Below are positions 14,582 through 22,765 of a stretch of 28,404 nt of DNA, piece by piece. Each line of letters opens with the position of its first letter. Position 1 is the stretch's first letter. The notes below the pieces were generated by a model. The model was not told the DNA's origin, ran no database searches, and saw only the letters and a list, made by a program, of their open reading frames with translations. The position numbers and the translations under genes were made by a program. The stretch comes from a virus. The stretch covers positions 1-28,404 of IMG/VR virus record IMGVR_UViG_3300031721_000034. The stretch is one strand, 5' to 3'.

Positions 14582-15640
14582 CTATAATTCTGCATCTAAT
14601 GTTAAAGCCCTAATATCAGAGTATTTACCTTCAGCACTAGTATCTCCAGCCAATCCAATATAATGTCTATGGTCATTCCCTTCTATAGCAGGATGACCAT
14701 TTACAAAAGTACCATTAGTTGCACCAGTAAGAGTAGCAGTAGCGTCTGCTCTCATTGTGGTAGGCAGAAGATAACTTGCTCGTCTATACTTCCCTGTACC
14801 ATCAGTAACAATAGGGTAAAGCCAAAGATAATTACCAGAAGTTAACTTGGGGTCTTGAAAATATCTCTGGCACAAAGCTAGTTCTTCTCCAAACGACCTA
14901 TGCTCAAATGGTGTGGCTTGATTGCCTAATTCAATTTGTAATCCAGTAAGAAAGAATGTTCTATTTGTGCTGTCAAAGAAAGATGTTTGACTGTCACCAA
15001 TTCTTAAATTGTTTGTTGCATGCCAAGTATTTTCAGCAAATGTACCACCACTAAAAGTTGTTCCACCATGTAACCAAATACCTAAAGTAAAAGCATGAGT
15101 GTTATCATCATCTACTGCCGCACCTGCTGTATCACCTGCAAATGTAATTGATACTCTTGTCCAATCTGTAGTTACATTAAATGTTTTACCAGTATTTCTT
15201 CCATCTTCTTCATTTCTCCACTCAAGAGTATAAGTAGCACTTGCATTACCCTTTACATAAAATGAAACTGTTATTGGTTGGGCAGAAGAAGAACCATACA
15301 TTAATTGTTGTACATCTTGACCTTCAAATTTTGTTTGTAAAATCAATGCTTCTGAAGCTGAAATAGATGTATCTGCTGTAGTGCAGTCTAATTTCATACA
15401 GTTAGCAAAGCCAGTAGGACCATCAGCAGTTTGTGACATTGTAAAACGACCTGCTGATGTCGTTGTAAAATTAAACCTATCAATAGCAGGATATGCTTCA
15501 TTTGTTGCACCAACACCAGTAGTAGTTGTTGCTCTCTGCGATATTTGCATCGCCCCATTGATGACAAGATTCCGTCTCCCACCAATCTGGCTATTGGTTG
15601 CGACTTCACCTATCTTTGCTAATTCTGCTGCTTTACTCAT
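14582..15640 (-). CDS. jelly-roll receptor-binding / tail fibre protein
   Basis: This encodes 352 residues. A short N-terminal attachment segment is followed by the characteristic phage fibre motif RRNLVINGAMQISQRAT at 22-38, AYPAIDRFNF at 49-58, a beta-sandwich domain of roughly 60-240 (VSFYVKGNASATYTLEW, FAGD, FFLTGLQIELGNQATPFEHR), and the EELALCQRYF motif at 252-261 that closes this type of carbohydrate-binding-like domain. A variable C-terminal beta part follows to 352. Such proteins sit at the tip of tail fibres and are thought to bind host surface glycans. It is one of four adjacent receptor-binding-type proteins. The 61-aa gene downstream is probably its helper. The two Cys near 81-86 could pair but need not. 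Confidence 0.82.
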   Translation of the reverse strand: MSKAAELAKIGEVATNSQIGGRRNLVINGAMQISQRATTTTGVGATNEAYPAIDRFNFTTTSAGRFTMSQTADGPTGFANCMKLDCTTADTSISASEALILQTKFEGQDVQQLMYGSSSAQPITVSFYVKGNASATYTLEWRNEEDGRNTGKTFNVTTDWTRVSITFAGDTAGAAVDDDNTHAFTLGIWLHGGTTFSGGTFAENTWHATNNLRIGDSQTSFFDSTNRTFFLTGLQIELGNQATPFEHRSFGEELALCQRYFQDPKLTSGNYLWLYPIVTDGTGKYRRASYLLPTTMRADATATLTGATNGTFVNGHPAIEGNDHRHYIGLAGDTSAEGKYSDIRALTLDAEL

Positions 15641-15656
15641 TTGTTATTCCTTTTGT

Positions 15657-16649
15657 TTATGCTACTAAATATCCTGAAAAATGTGTGTAGTGGATACTTC
15701 CAATAATGTCTGTTTGTGCAGTACCAGCATTTTGGTTTATAATAATATTTGCTGTATCAGAAGCATCCATATCTGCAAATATTGAATAGGATACAGAATA
15801 ATAAACTAAATCAGCAGTAAACTTAGGGGCAAATATATAATCATATGACCTATTACTTGTATTAATATTTATTGAGTAAAAATTAGCTGCTGTGTCAAGG
15901 GCCCCTAATCTCATTGAAATATTAAAAAAATATCTACCAGTAACTGGTGCTACAAATCTATTATTGCCTAAATCAAAGTCTGCGTTTTGGTCGAAGTGTT
16001 CAGCCGCCCACACTACAGTTTCTCCACCAATAGCTACGTTAGATTGGTCTGTGTTATTTTTAGTGGCATGAAAAGCAGGTTGTAGTGGTTTGGTTATAAT
16101 ACCAGCTGCATCAAACCTCATAGAGTCTGTTGTTCCAAGAGTGCCACCTAAACCTATAACTAAGCTATCATTGGTATCATCCACTCCTATATGATAATCT
16201 TGAGCATTGCCATCAAATACAATCTTTGCATCTTCTGCTCCAGCATCACCAATAGTAAGAGTTGGAGTTGTACCACCTAAAGTTATAGGACTAATCACAT
16301 TACCTGTTACACTAAGAGTACCACCTATTCCTATGTTACCACCAAATGAACCACCACTTCCTGCACTTACTGTGTCAGCTACGGAGAATACATCAAAGGC
16401 TATTATTTCAACTACGTCATCAGCCGATGCACCCTGTACTAAAACTACAGATGTTCCTGTTGTTGATGCGTAATCATCTACTGCTTTTAACTTTACACCA
16501 TTTTGATAGACATCAAGATATGCAACGTCTACATAGACAAGGCTGATGTTATTTTCATCATTGCCACTAAAGCTAGTTTGATTAGCTGTAGCTACATAAA
16601 CAAATCGTCTACGCACTCCATTTGAAGGGGATGTTCCTATATATGCCAT
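15657..16649 (-). CDS. tail fibre protein with C-terminal C1q-like domain (copy B)
   Basis: This encodes 330 residues. The N-terminus MAYIG is shared with the 335-aa paralogue at 17829-18836. Residues about 35-90 form a beta domain (YLDVYQNGVKLKAVDDYAST) common at the base of phage fibres. Residues 95-185 are Gly/Thr-rich shaft repeats (GGNIGIGGTLSVTGN). From GIITKPLQPAF at 183-193 the rest reads as a C1q/TNF-type jelly roll: NRFVAPVTGRYFFNISM is the diagnostic Phe-x-Ala-Pro-x-x-Gly-x-Tyr strand. C1q-like tips are trimeric and bind ligands at their outer face. The protein is likely a host-recognition tip. No enzyme motif is present. It lies seven bases upstream-to-stop from the 91-aa helper gene before it and 16 bases from the 352-aa gene after it. 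Confidence 0.8.
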   Translation of the reverse strand: MAYIGTSPSNGVRRRFVYVATANQTSFSGNDENNISLVYVDVAYLDVYQNGVKLKAVDDYASTTGTSVVLVQGASADDVVEIIAFDVFSVADTVSAGSGGSFGGNIGIGGTLSVTGNVISPITLGGTTPTLTIGDAGAEDAKIVFDGNAQDYHIGVDDTNDSLVIGLGGTLGTTDSMRFDAAGIITKPLQPAFHATKNNTDQSNVAIGGETVVWAAEHFDQNADFDLGNNRFVAPVTGRYFFNISMRLGALDTAANFYSININTSNRSYDYIFAPKFTADLVYYSVSYSIFADMDASDTANIIINQNAGTAQTDIIGSIHYTHFSGYLVA

Positions 16650-16655
16650 ATTTTT

Positions 16656-16931
16656 TTATTCCTTTGGATACTTGTCTTTGACTGCTTTAATAGTCTTCTT
16701 CCACTCATCTACACCATTGTGGTATATGTCATCTAGTTGGTTTGCAATAGTTGGATAATCTGTTGCTCTATCTCTTTGATATTTTTTAGCTTCCCATTCT
16801 GATTTAAGAGTTGCCATATGCTCTGTTCTTTTTGTTTTGTCATCATAATCAGATTGACCAAAGCGAGAAACTATTTCTCTCCAAACTGAACTGTGTGAAT
16901 CTTCCCATGTTTTTAATTCTAAATAATTCAT
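16656..16931 (-). CDS. small fibre-associated helical protein
   Basis: This encodes 91 residues, strongly charged and helical, rich in Lys, Asp and Trp. The C-terminal part DYPTIANQLDDIYHNGVDEW followed by KKTIKAVKDKYPKE is a recognisable motif. The same DYP...QLD.I.hnG...W...I..vk..yP pattern ends many small tail-fibre-associated proteins, and the XkdW family is similar. It lies between two C1q-type fibre genes and is probably a chaperone or attachment partner for one of them. The function is inferred from this pattern and the location. No signal peptide or membrane segment is present. Confidence 0.72.
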   Translation of the reverse strand: MNYLELKTWEDSHSSVWREIVSRFGQSDYDDKTKRTEHMATLKSEWEAKKYQRDRATDYPTIANQLDDIYHNGVDEWKKTIKAVKDKYPKE

Positions 16932-16940
16932 AATAATCTC

Positions 16941-17477
16941 CTATGCCAATCGGCAACCTCCCCATTTACTATGTCCTTTATAATAATCTGATGCTGTTGC
17001 AGCACAAACTGCTATGGTATCTCCACTTGCTAAAGGAATAATGTGTGTTGCTGTGTGAACATGGTCATTGTCAAAATCATCAAAAAAACTCGCAAATTCA
17101 CTGGATGAATTACCAAAATTAACTTTTGCTGAGTTTTTTAAAAAGCCAAAACCATTGGTAGCATCATTCTGTGCCGAATAAATAGAAAACCAAAACATAT
17201 AAACACCTGCTGCAGGAGCAGTAAATTTATAGGTTGATGTGTTATAACAACTATCTGTATCAAAACTATCACCAGTAGAATCGTCAGCAAATTGAACAAT
17301 AACACCATCCGAAATTGCAGCCCACGCATCAGCATTTCCTCTAGCTGAAAAAGCATTAGTGCCACTTACTGTTCCACTTACAGTTCCTGTCAAAGCATAG
17401 TCATCATCTAGTTTTAATATGGTATTGTCTACAGCATCTAGTGCAAGTCCACCTGTTAATACTTTTGTTAATGCCAT
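16941..17477 (-). CDS. stand-alone C1q-like tail tip protein
   Basis: This encodes 178 residues. A short N-terminal segment (MALTKVLTGGLALDAVDNT) resembles the fibre-attachment start of many phage tip proteins. It is followed by a Thr/Gly linker (TGTVSGTVSGT) and, from residue 41 (NAFSARGN), a C1q-like jelly roll to the C-terminus: TYKFTAPAAGVYMFWFSIYS carries the Phe-x-Ala-Pro-x-x-Gly-x-Tyr signature, with later strands ATHIIPLASGDTIAV. The shaft region present in the two longer C1q proteins is absent, so this is a minimal version. There are three Cys in the jelly roll. AGGGAG lies just before the ATG. It is probably a receptor-binding tip that assembles on a fibre base. Confidence in the C1q fold is moderate to good. 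Confidence 0.78.
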   Translation of the reverse strand: MALTKVLTGGLALDAVDNTILKLDDDYALTGTVSGTVSGTNAFSARGNADAWAAISDGVIVQFADDSTGDSFDTDSCYNTSTYKFTAPAAGVYMFWFSIYSAQNDATNGFGFLKNSAKVNFGNSSSEFASFFDDFDNDHVHTATHIIPLASGDTIAVCAATASDYYKGHSKWGGCRLA

Positions 17478-17487
17478 TCTTTACTCC

Positions 17488-17784
17488 CTAAAGTGCGTTT
17501 GCATCATCTCTCTCTTTACGAGTTTTATAGTCATCTCTTGCAATTACAAGTGCAACAAAGTCTGCTTGATTAGATGGTATGCTATCTGTAAAGCTAGAAT
17601 CTTCCATCAACTTAGTTGTCCACTCTCGTTGCATACGCTTCCAACAGTTATTTATCTTACCAGTCATTGCACCATCAATCCATTCATCTAAGCCTGAATT
17701 ATCAGCTGGGTTGTTGTATAAGTCATTGTCTAGTATATTCTGTTGTAAGTCTGTTAGTGTTATCGTCTTATCGTGATTTGCCAT
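17488..17784 (-). CDS. small fibre-associated protein
   Basis: This encodes 98 residues: ITLTDLQQNILDNDLYN at the start, then LDEWIDGAMTGKINNCWKRM, REWTTKLMEDSSF and YKTRKERDDANAL. The arrangement of a hydrophobic ITLTD start, a helix with GKIN-x-C-x-x-R-M, and a basic RD-rich end is familiar from short proteins found beside fibre genes in cyanophages and other marine phages. AAGGAG lies seven bases before the ATG, one of the better ribosome sites in this block. It follows the 335-aa C1q fibre and is probably its partner. The molecular role is unknown. Confidence 0.72.
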   Translation of the reverse strand: MANHDKTITLTDLQQNILDNDLYNNPADNSGLDEWIDGAMTGKINNCWKRMQREWTTKLMEDSSFTDSIPSNQADFVALVIARDDYKTRKERDDANAL

Positions 17785-17828
17785 TTTGTCTCTCCTTTAT
17801 GATTGAGTTATTTCACTCTTGGCTTATG

Positions 17829-18836
17829 CTATCCTAATAAATAGCCCATGAATATTGAGTTTGTAGGTATATCAGCCTGAGCTGTTCCACCACCTTGACT
17901 AAATCTGACGATTGCTGTGTCACCAGCATCCATATTATTAGTAACACCTATATTTGCAGGATAATAGTTTAAGTCAGCACTAAAGTTAGGGTCTATAAGG
18001 TCATAAAAAGTTCTATTTGAAGTTTTAATATCAAGCTGAATAAAAGTGGCTGCACTATCAACATTCTGAATGTATGTGGAAAAACCTAAAAAATATATGC
18101 CTGCTACAGGAGCAGTAAATGTATTACTAGCAAAGTTTGCTCCTACATCATATCTTTCTGTGCCAAATACCACAGTCGTTGTAGCAACAGCCATATTTGC
18201 TTGTTCAGAAGATGGTTGCACTAAAAAAGCAGGTTGTCTTGGCTTGGTGATTATGCCATTGACATCCATCTGCATTGTTAAAATATTGTTGTTAAAAAAG
18301 GTCATTATCTCATTGTTTTGCTCGTAACTAATCTGACCCTTTCTTGAGTTAGCAGCATCGCCTGCGGCTGTGTCAGCAAAGAATATTGAACCTTTATCAC
18401 CAGCATTACTCCCAGTAAAAATTGTTATACCATTATCGCCACTACCAGTTCCTACAATTAAATTATTAGCTACAGGGTCAAAGTCAGTATTGGTTGTACC
18501 AATAGTAGTATTACCTGTAAACGTACCTGTTGTTGCAGTCAATCCTTGTGTGCTTGGATGTCCTACAGTTCCTGCTTGAGATGCTAAGTAATACACAAAT
18601 ATATTATTACCTGAGTTTGTACTAGGAGCAGCACTAAATGTTAATGTTGTTCCACTACTAACTGCATAACCTACTGATGGCTCTTGAACTACACCATCAA
18701 CAGATACGAGTACGTCTTCATCTTGGGTTACAACTTGCTCTAAGGTAAATGCTACAGTAGAACCATCACCCGAATAAACAGATGCAGCTCTATTAGACAC
18801 AAACCTACTAGCAGCAGTATTACCTATATATGCCAT
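17829..18836 (-). CDS. tail fibre protein with C-terminal C1q-like domain (copy A)
   Basis: This encodes 335 residues and is paralogous to the 330-aa protein at 15657-16649. It has the same MAYIG start. The N-terminal beta domain at 28-85 (AFTLEQVVTQDEDVLVSVDG, then GYAVSSGTTLTFSAAPS) is the type that begins many phage fibres. A Gly/Thr-rich shaft at about 90-190 follows, then GIITKPRQPAF at 194-204 and a C1q-like jelly roll (NTFTAPVAGIYFLGFSTY). The junction GIITKPxQPAF and pairs such as TSNRTFYDLIDPNFSADLNY versus TSNRSYDYIFAPKFTADLVY show recent enough duplication to align by eye. It likely forms a trimeric host-recognition tip. The two copies differ most in the shaft and in surface loops. 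Confidence 0.8.
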   Translation of the reverse strand: MAYIGNTAASRFVSNRAASVYSGDGSTVAFTLEQVVTQDEDVLVSVDGVVQEPSVGYAVSSGTTLTFSAAPSTNSGNNIFVYYLASQAGTVGHPSTQGLTATTGTFTGNTTIGTTNTDFDPVANNLIVGTGSGDNGITIFTGSNAGDKGSIFFADTAAGDAANSRKGQISYEQNNEIMTFFNNNILTMQMDVNGIITKPRQPAFLVQPSSEQANMAVATTTVVFGTERYDVGANFASNTFTAPVAGIYFLGFSTYIQNVDSAATFIQLDIKTSNRTFYDLIDPNFSADLNYYPANIGVTNNMDAGDTAIVRFSQGGGTAQADIPTNSIFMGYLLG

Positions 18837-18837
18837 A

Positions 18838-19203
18838 TTATGTTATCTCCATTATACTCAATGTACCTGAAAGTTTATCTGCAACACTACAGTCTACAGT
18901 AAGTTGGTCTGTTGTTTCTAACACGACCTTACTGCCTGTAAGTATTTCCAAACTACCACCGACAGGGATTGGTGCATCTTTTACAAGAAGACTTGTTCCG
19001 TTTGCTGTGTTGTTTGTAATTGCTCGGTTAGCTGTATCACTCACTAGTCTAACAATAGTTGTTACTTGAGCAGTATGTATGTTGGTCAGTATTAAACCAA
19101 GAACCACTGTTGTTGTACTACTTGCTGCAGTGTATATAACGTAGGGAGTACCTGAAGCGTTTGGCTCAGCTGCAAAGTTAACTACCTTAAATGTATTTGC
19201 CAT
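18838..19203 (-). CDS. small beta-rich tail/virion protein
   Basis: This encodes 121 residues, rich in Thr, Val and Ala with alternating beta-strand pattern (TTTVVLGLILTNIHTAQVTT, IPVGGSLEILTGSKVVLETT). It looks like a single beta-sandwich without enzyme motifs. Similar stand-alone proteins lie beside tail-fibre genes in many marine phages and are found as minor virion proteins in general knowledge, but I cannot name a family. It lies between the long 679-aa fibre and the first C1q fibre, with one base separating it from the latter, so a role as a linker or small decoration on the fibre is plausible. Confidence 0.7.
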   Translation of the reverse strand: MANTFKVVNFAAEPNASGTPYVIYTAASSTTTVVLGLILTNIHTAQVTTIVRLVSDTANRAITNNTANGTSLLVKDAPIPVGGSLEILTGSKVVLETTDQLTVDCSVADKLSGTLSIMEIT

Positions 19204-19213
19204 CTCTTTTTCC

Positions 19214-21253
19214 TTATCCTAATGCTATTGCAAGAGCCACTGCCGAATCGGCTGCACTTGCATCTGTTAATGCTGTTAGTACACTAACATCCATTCTTTT
19301 AAGTGTGCCACCGTCACTTACTAGTAATTCATCTGTTGTAGCAAGACCAGAAGTAAGAGCAGTCTGTCCTGATATTACATTATTATTTAACATAGAACCT
19401 TCAACTGAAGTTGCAGCAATTGTAACTGCACCAGTGTTTGCTATTGTTACGTCACCACTTATAGCAACTTCTTGAAAGCTAGTTCCATCAGCTACTAATA
19501 TCTTAGTAGACGTAACATCGGGCATAATAAGTTGGGCCCCTAATGTTAAGTTACCTGTGATAGTAGCAGTAGTAGCCATGTTAACTGCACCATCAATATC
19601 AACTACATCTAAGTTTGTAGTACCGTCTACGTCTATATCCCCAGAGATATCAAGACTTGCTACTATGGAAGTTCCCGTTAGGGTTGGTGTAGTAAGTGTT
19701 TTGTTTGTTAATGTGTCTGCTGATACAAGAGATACAAGAGTTGAGTTAGCCCCAGCAGGTAATAACATAGTGTTTGTAACCCCAGCAGAGTGTGGTTGCC
19801 CTTGTACTATTTGCCCATGACTATTACTTTCACAATTAAACTGTACTGCACCAGAAGCACTGTTACCCCTAACAGCTATTACTCCTGTACCTTTTGCTAT
19901 TAAATTTAAATCAATATTAGAATCGCCACCAGTTGCTTGTAATATTGGTCCTTGCAAGAAAGCTGTAGAAGATGCAGAGTTTGTAATGTCAAATTGATTT
20001 ACTGCACTGCCTGTAGTCTGAAATATTATCTGCTCATTACCATTCTCATCACCAATAAAGTGAGCATCATCTATTAATATGTTCTGTGAGTTAGTATCTA
20101 AATTACCACCTAGTTGTGGCGATGTGTCTTCTACTACATTAGAGATAGCACTATCTGAAGCAAGTCCTGCTGTTAATGTAGACCTAGTAATCTTTTTAAG
20201 ACCCCCACCAGAAGCATCTATTGCTAACAGTATATCACCACTAGCAGCAGTTCCTATCTCAGATAAGTCTGTAATCACAGTAGGGTTAAAATTAGTACCA
20301 TCTGCTATAAGTAAAGCACCTGCTGTGTTAGTACCCATAACTAAGTCATCGCCTGATATAGTTAAGTCACCACCTACAACTAAGTTTCCTGATACATCAA
20401 CAGCACCATTAATATCAACAGTTGTAGCTGCAATTTGTATTTCTGTATCTGCGACAATATCCAATTGCCCATCTGCACTGGAATTAATAAACAATCCCGT
20501 ATCACGAAACAATATTTTTTTATCTGTAGCTAAAGTAGTGTCTGCCGCAATACTAGTAATAGTGGCAGAGTCAATAGTGGCAGAGTCAATAGAAGCAACA
20601 TCAATGTTTGCAGTACCATCTAAAAACAAGTTACGCCACTGTTGACCTGCCGACCCAAGATCAAATGTGTCATCTGTGTTAGGTATAATGCTTGAATTTA
20701 TATCTGCACCAAAGACTACGTTGTCACTAGCAGCATCACCCATAGTGATTGTACCACCATTGAATGTAGTTGTTCCTGTTACAACAAGATTACCACCTAC
20801 TCCTAAGTTACCTGAAATATCTACAGCACCATTCATGTCAATAGTTGTAGCAGCTATCTGTATCTCTGTATCGGCTACAAGGTCTAGTTGTCCATCTGCA
20901 CTGGAATTGATGTATATTGCTGTGTCTCTGAACTGTAGCTTCTCTGTAGTAGCAATAAGTATGTCATCACTAAATTCAAAATAGTCCTCGTCTTCCATCC
21001 ATTTCATTACACCATCGTTGGTTTCGCCATCGTAGGTGATTGTTATATCCGTGCCTGCAGTACCATTACCTATAGTAATAGCAGTACCTAATAACTTAGT
21101 TATAGGTCCTCCTTCTGCAGTTGTACCATCGTGGGTATGACCTGTATTTATTGCAAACGCTGCTAATAGTTGGTTAAACTCGTCATTGGTATGTGCTGAA
21201 GTAATCGTATCTCCGTCAGCATATGAGGACTGTCTTGTATATGTTGCTCCCAT
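19214..21253 (-). CDS. long modular tail fibre protein (beta-helical shaft)
   Basis: This encodes 679 residues. The N-terminus contains INTGHTHDGT at 36-44, the motif of short phage collar or fibre heads. A shaft follows, built of Gly/Asp/Thr-rich repeats such as DISGNLGVGGNLVVTG and FDLGSAGQQWRNLFLDGT. A 56-residue block occurs twice, at 105-160 and 246-301 (FRDTAIYINSSADGQLDLVA and FRDTGLFINSSADGQLDIVA). I see no Peptidase S74 chaperone or C1q tip at the C-terminus, which ends ALTDASAADSAVALAIALG. This suggests that the shaft is made here and that the tips are supplied by the separate downstream proteins. It starts right after the stop of the 503-aa tail hub gene, consistent with attaching to it. 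Confidence 0.82.
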   Translation of the reverse strand: MGATYTRQSSYADGDTITSAHTNDEFNQLLAAFAINTGHTHDGTTAEGGPITKLLGTAITIGNGTAGTDITITYDGETNDGVMKWMEDEDYFEFSDDILIATTEKLQFRDTAIYINSSADGQLDLVADTEIQIAATTIDMNGAVDISGNLGVGGNLVVTGTTTFNGGTITMGDAASDNVVFGADINSSIIPNTDDTFDLGSAGQQWRNLFLDGTANIDVASIDSATIDSATITSIAADTTLATDKKILFRDTGLFINSSADGQLDIVADTEIQIAATTVDINGAVDVSGNLVVGGDLTISGDDLVMGTNTAGALLIADGTNFNPTVITDLSEIGTAASGDILLAIDASGGGLKKITRSTLTAGLASDSAISNVVEDTSPQLGGNLDTNSQNILIDDAHFIGDENGNEQIIFQTTGSAVNQFDITNSASSTAFLQGPILQATGGDSNIDLNLIAKGTGVIAVRGNSASGAVQFNCESNSHGQIVQGQPHSAGVTNTMLLPAGANSTLVSLVSADTLTNKTLTTPTLTGTSIVASLDISGDIDVDGTTNLDVVDIDGAVNMATTATITGNLTLGAQLIMPDVTSTKILVADGTSFQEVAISGDVTIANTGAVTIAATSVEGSMLNNNVISGQTALTSGLATTDELLVSDGGTLKRMDVSVLTALTDASAADSAVALAIALG
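20351..20518 (-). repeat. second copy of 56-residue fibre shaft repeat
   Basis: This encodes residues 246-301 of the 679-aa fibre and matches residues 105-160 (20774-20941) in most positions. Examples are NSSADGQLD, VADTEIQIAATT and GAVD-x-SGNL. DNA is more diverged than protein, so it is an old or selected duplication of a shaft unit. Confidence 0.8.
20559..20603 (-). repeat. 15-bp tandem repeat inside fibre gene
   Basis: The + strand shows ATAGTGGCAGAGTCA twice in a row (20559-20588), then a third diverged copy (20589-20603). Each encodes the five residues IDSAT or a variant, at about residues 217-231. In-frame units let the shaft length change by slippage. Confidence 0.85.
20774..20941 (-). 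repeat. first copy of 56-residue fibre shaft repeat
   Basis: This encodes residues 105-160 of the fibre, the partner of 20351-20518. It begins KLQFRDTAIYINSSAD and ends GNLGVGGNLVVTG. The unit reads as several turns of a beta-helical or beta-solenoid shaft. Confidence 0.8.
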
Positions 21254-22765
21254 TTAACGTCTAGCTCCTAATTGGTATTCTAACTGAAATCCCTTGATTG
21301 AATAGGGGGCAGTGACACCTCCATCGTTAATTCTTAATGCCACAGCAAACCCTGACCCCTCAACTGCTTGTCTAACTAGGGGCTGAGAAGGACCTCCGTA
21401 TACACCTGATCCATACTTTGATGTTCCATAAATAACTGCAACTTCTGCTGAATCAAGGGGATACGCTGCAGGTCTAGAAGATGTGGCACTCTCGTAGTCA
21501 TATCTAACAAACATATCTGCATCAATAACTGATTCAGGTTTATAGTTTATTATTACTTTTTGCATGTGCTTACGTATTCCCGGATCATTCATTGTAAGAT
21601 CAGGGCTACGGTATTTTCCATTTATAGTCACGCCATCAAAATCATTGCCTTGCTCTTGTCTTTGAATAAACCCTGACACTGCTCCGTGAAGAGCAATAAC
21701 ATCCCCATCATCTACAAATGTATCTGTGCAAGTGGGCTTAATACCTTTTATCTTAGAAAACTCAAAAGCTTGACCTTTCATTACACTTATAACTCCTGTA
21801 GTTCCGTTTTCGGCTACATTGTCTTGTGTAAAAAATATTCTGTATTGTGTTTTATCAGGTATTACTATAGATTGAAAATTAGTAGAGTTAGCTATTTGTG
21901 TGTCAAATAAAGATTGCACGTTAGAACTTATAGTTCCCAACTCAACGTCACCAATCCTAGCAGTACCAGCAATAGTTCTTAAACCATCAGGACCTAAGAA
22001 TATTAAGTCACCTGCAAATTCTTGAATTGTGTTACCGTTTATACAACCAATGTTTCTTGTAACTGGGACAACAGCAAAGTCACTTAGAGAGCTACCACCA
22101 AGTTTAAATATTCTATTCTCACAAAAGATAAATAAATTATCACGGAAAACTTTAAGTCCTACAATAGTATCATCAACTTTAATACTTCCTGCACCATCCC
22201 CAGCGTCAAAACCATCTTCGTCAAAGGGTTCACTAAAGACTACTTCTTGTTTAGTTGTTGCCTTACCTGCGTAAAACATATGATTCTTAAAAGCTGTTAC
22301 AAACTTAGAACCTGCTACAGAACTAGTACTTACATCTGTTGCACTAAAAGATGTGTTAAATACAGTAGGGGCATTTGCCCCATCTACAACTATAAGTTTA
22401 TCGTTGCCATCAAAGTTAAATCTTTCAAAGGCATATTTACCTGCACTTGTTCTACCACTGTCTATGCTTGTCCAAGATGATCCAGCAGGAGTTGCTTGGA
22501 AGATGCTTGTACCTCTGGCTGCTACAACTTTGTCTGCAAATGATGCAACCATAAGAACTTCTTCACCTGCGTTAGATGTAAAAGGAACAATTGCAGATAC
22601 GTACTTACTAAAACCATTTATTCTTTTGTAACCACCATCAATGTCAGGCTCAAAGTTTTCTAACTCCAAAGCCTGTCCCGGTTTCATTATAAACGTAGAT
22701 TGGTTAAGAACTAACCCACCTTCACAAACAAATGGAAATGCAGCAGTTTCACTTAAGTCAGCCAA
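21254..22765 (-). CDS. tail hub/nozzle beta-propeller protein (T7 gp12 / P22 gp10-like)
   Basis: This encodes 503 residues. After FIMKPGQALELENFEPDIDG and YKRINGFSKY, repeated four-strand blocks follow in which short beta strands alternate with turns: NHMFYAGKATTKQEVVFSEP, IVGLKVFRDNLFIFCENRIF, GDLIFLGPDGLRTIAG. The pattern (a value read, then a feature that shows where it is read) is that of the beta-propeller in P22 gp10 and other podovirus tail hubs. CENRIF...VVPVTRNIGC matches the P22 segment with the strand after the linker. The protein should form the hexameric nozzle below the adaptor ring and anchor fibres. It is shorter than T7 gp12 (794 aa) and close to P22 gp10 (472 aa). It is preceded by the adaptor gene and followed by the fibre gene, the expected order. 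Confidence 0.75.
   Translation of the reverse strand: MADLSETAAFPFVCEGGLVLNQSTFIMKPGQALELENFEPDIDGGYKRINGFSKYVSAIVPFTSNAGEEVLMVASFADKVVAARGTSIFQATPAGSSWTSIDSGRTSAGKYAFERFNFDGNDKLIVVDGANAPTVFNTSFSATDVSTSSVAGSKFVTAFKNHMFYAGKATTKQEVVFSEPFDEDGFDAGDGAGSIKVDDTIVGLKVFRDNLFIFCENRIFKLGGSSLSDFAVVPVTRNIGCINGNTIQEFAGDLIFLGPDGLRTIAGTARIGDVELGTISSNVQSLFDTQIANSTNFQSIVIPDKTQYRIFFTQDNVAENGTTGVISVMKGQAFEFSKIKGIKPTCTDTFVDDGDVIALHGAVSGFIQRQEQGNDFDGVTINGKYRSPDLTMNDPGIRKHMQKVIINYKPESVIDADMFVRYDYESATSSRPAAYPLDSAEVAVIYGTSKYGSGVYGGPSQPLVRQAVEGSGFAVALRINDGGVTAPYSIKGFQLEYQLGARR

Noticed and set aside
20079-20645. 188-codon frame antisense to the long fibre, plus the similar frame at 20667-20984
   Set aside because: Opposite-strand images of Thr/Ala/Asp-rich fibre repeats. 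The two frames resemble each other only because the fibre repeat is duplicated.
20351-20941. CRISPR-like or phage-array repeats
   Set aside because: The repeats are in frame with a fibre gene, differ in sequence, and are spaced by coding sequence of irregular length. They are protein shaft repeats.
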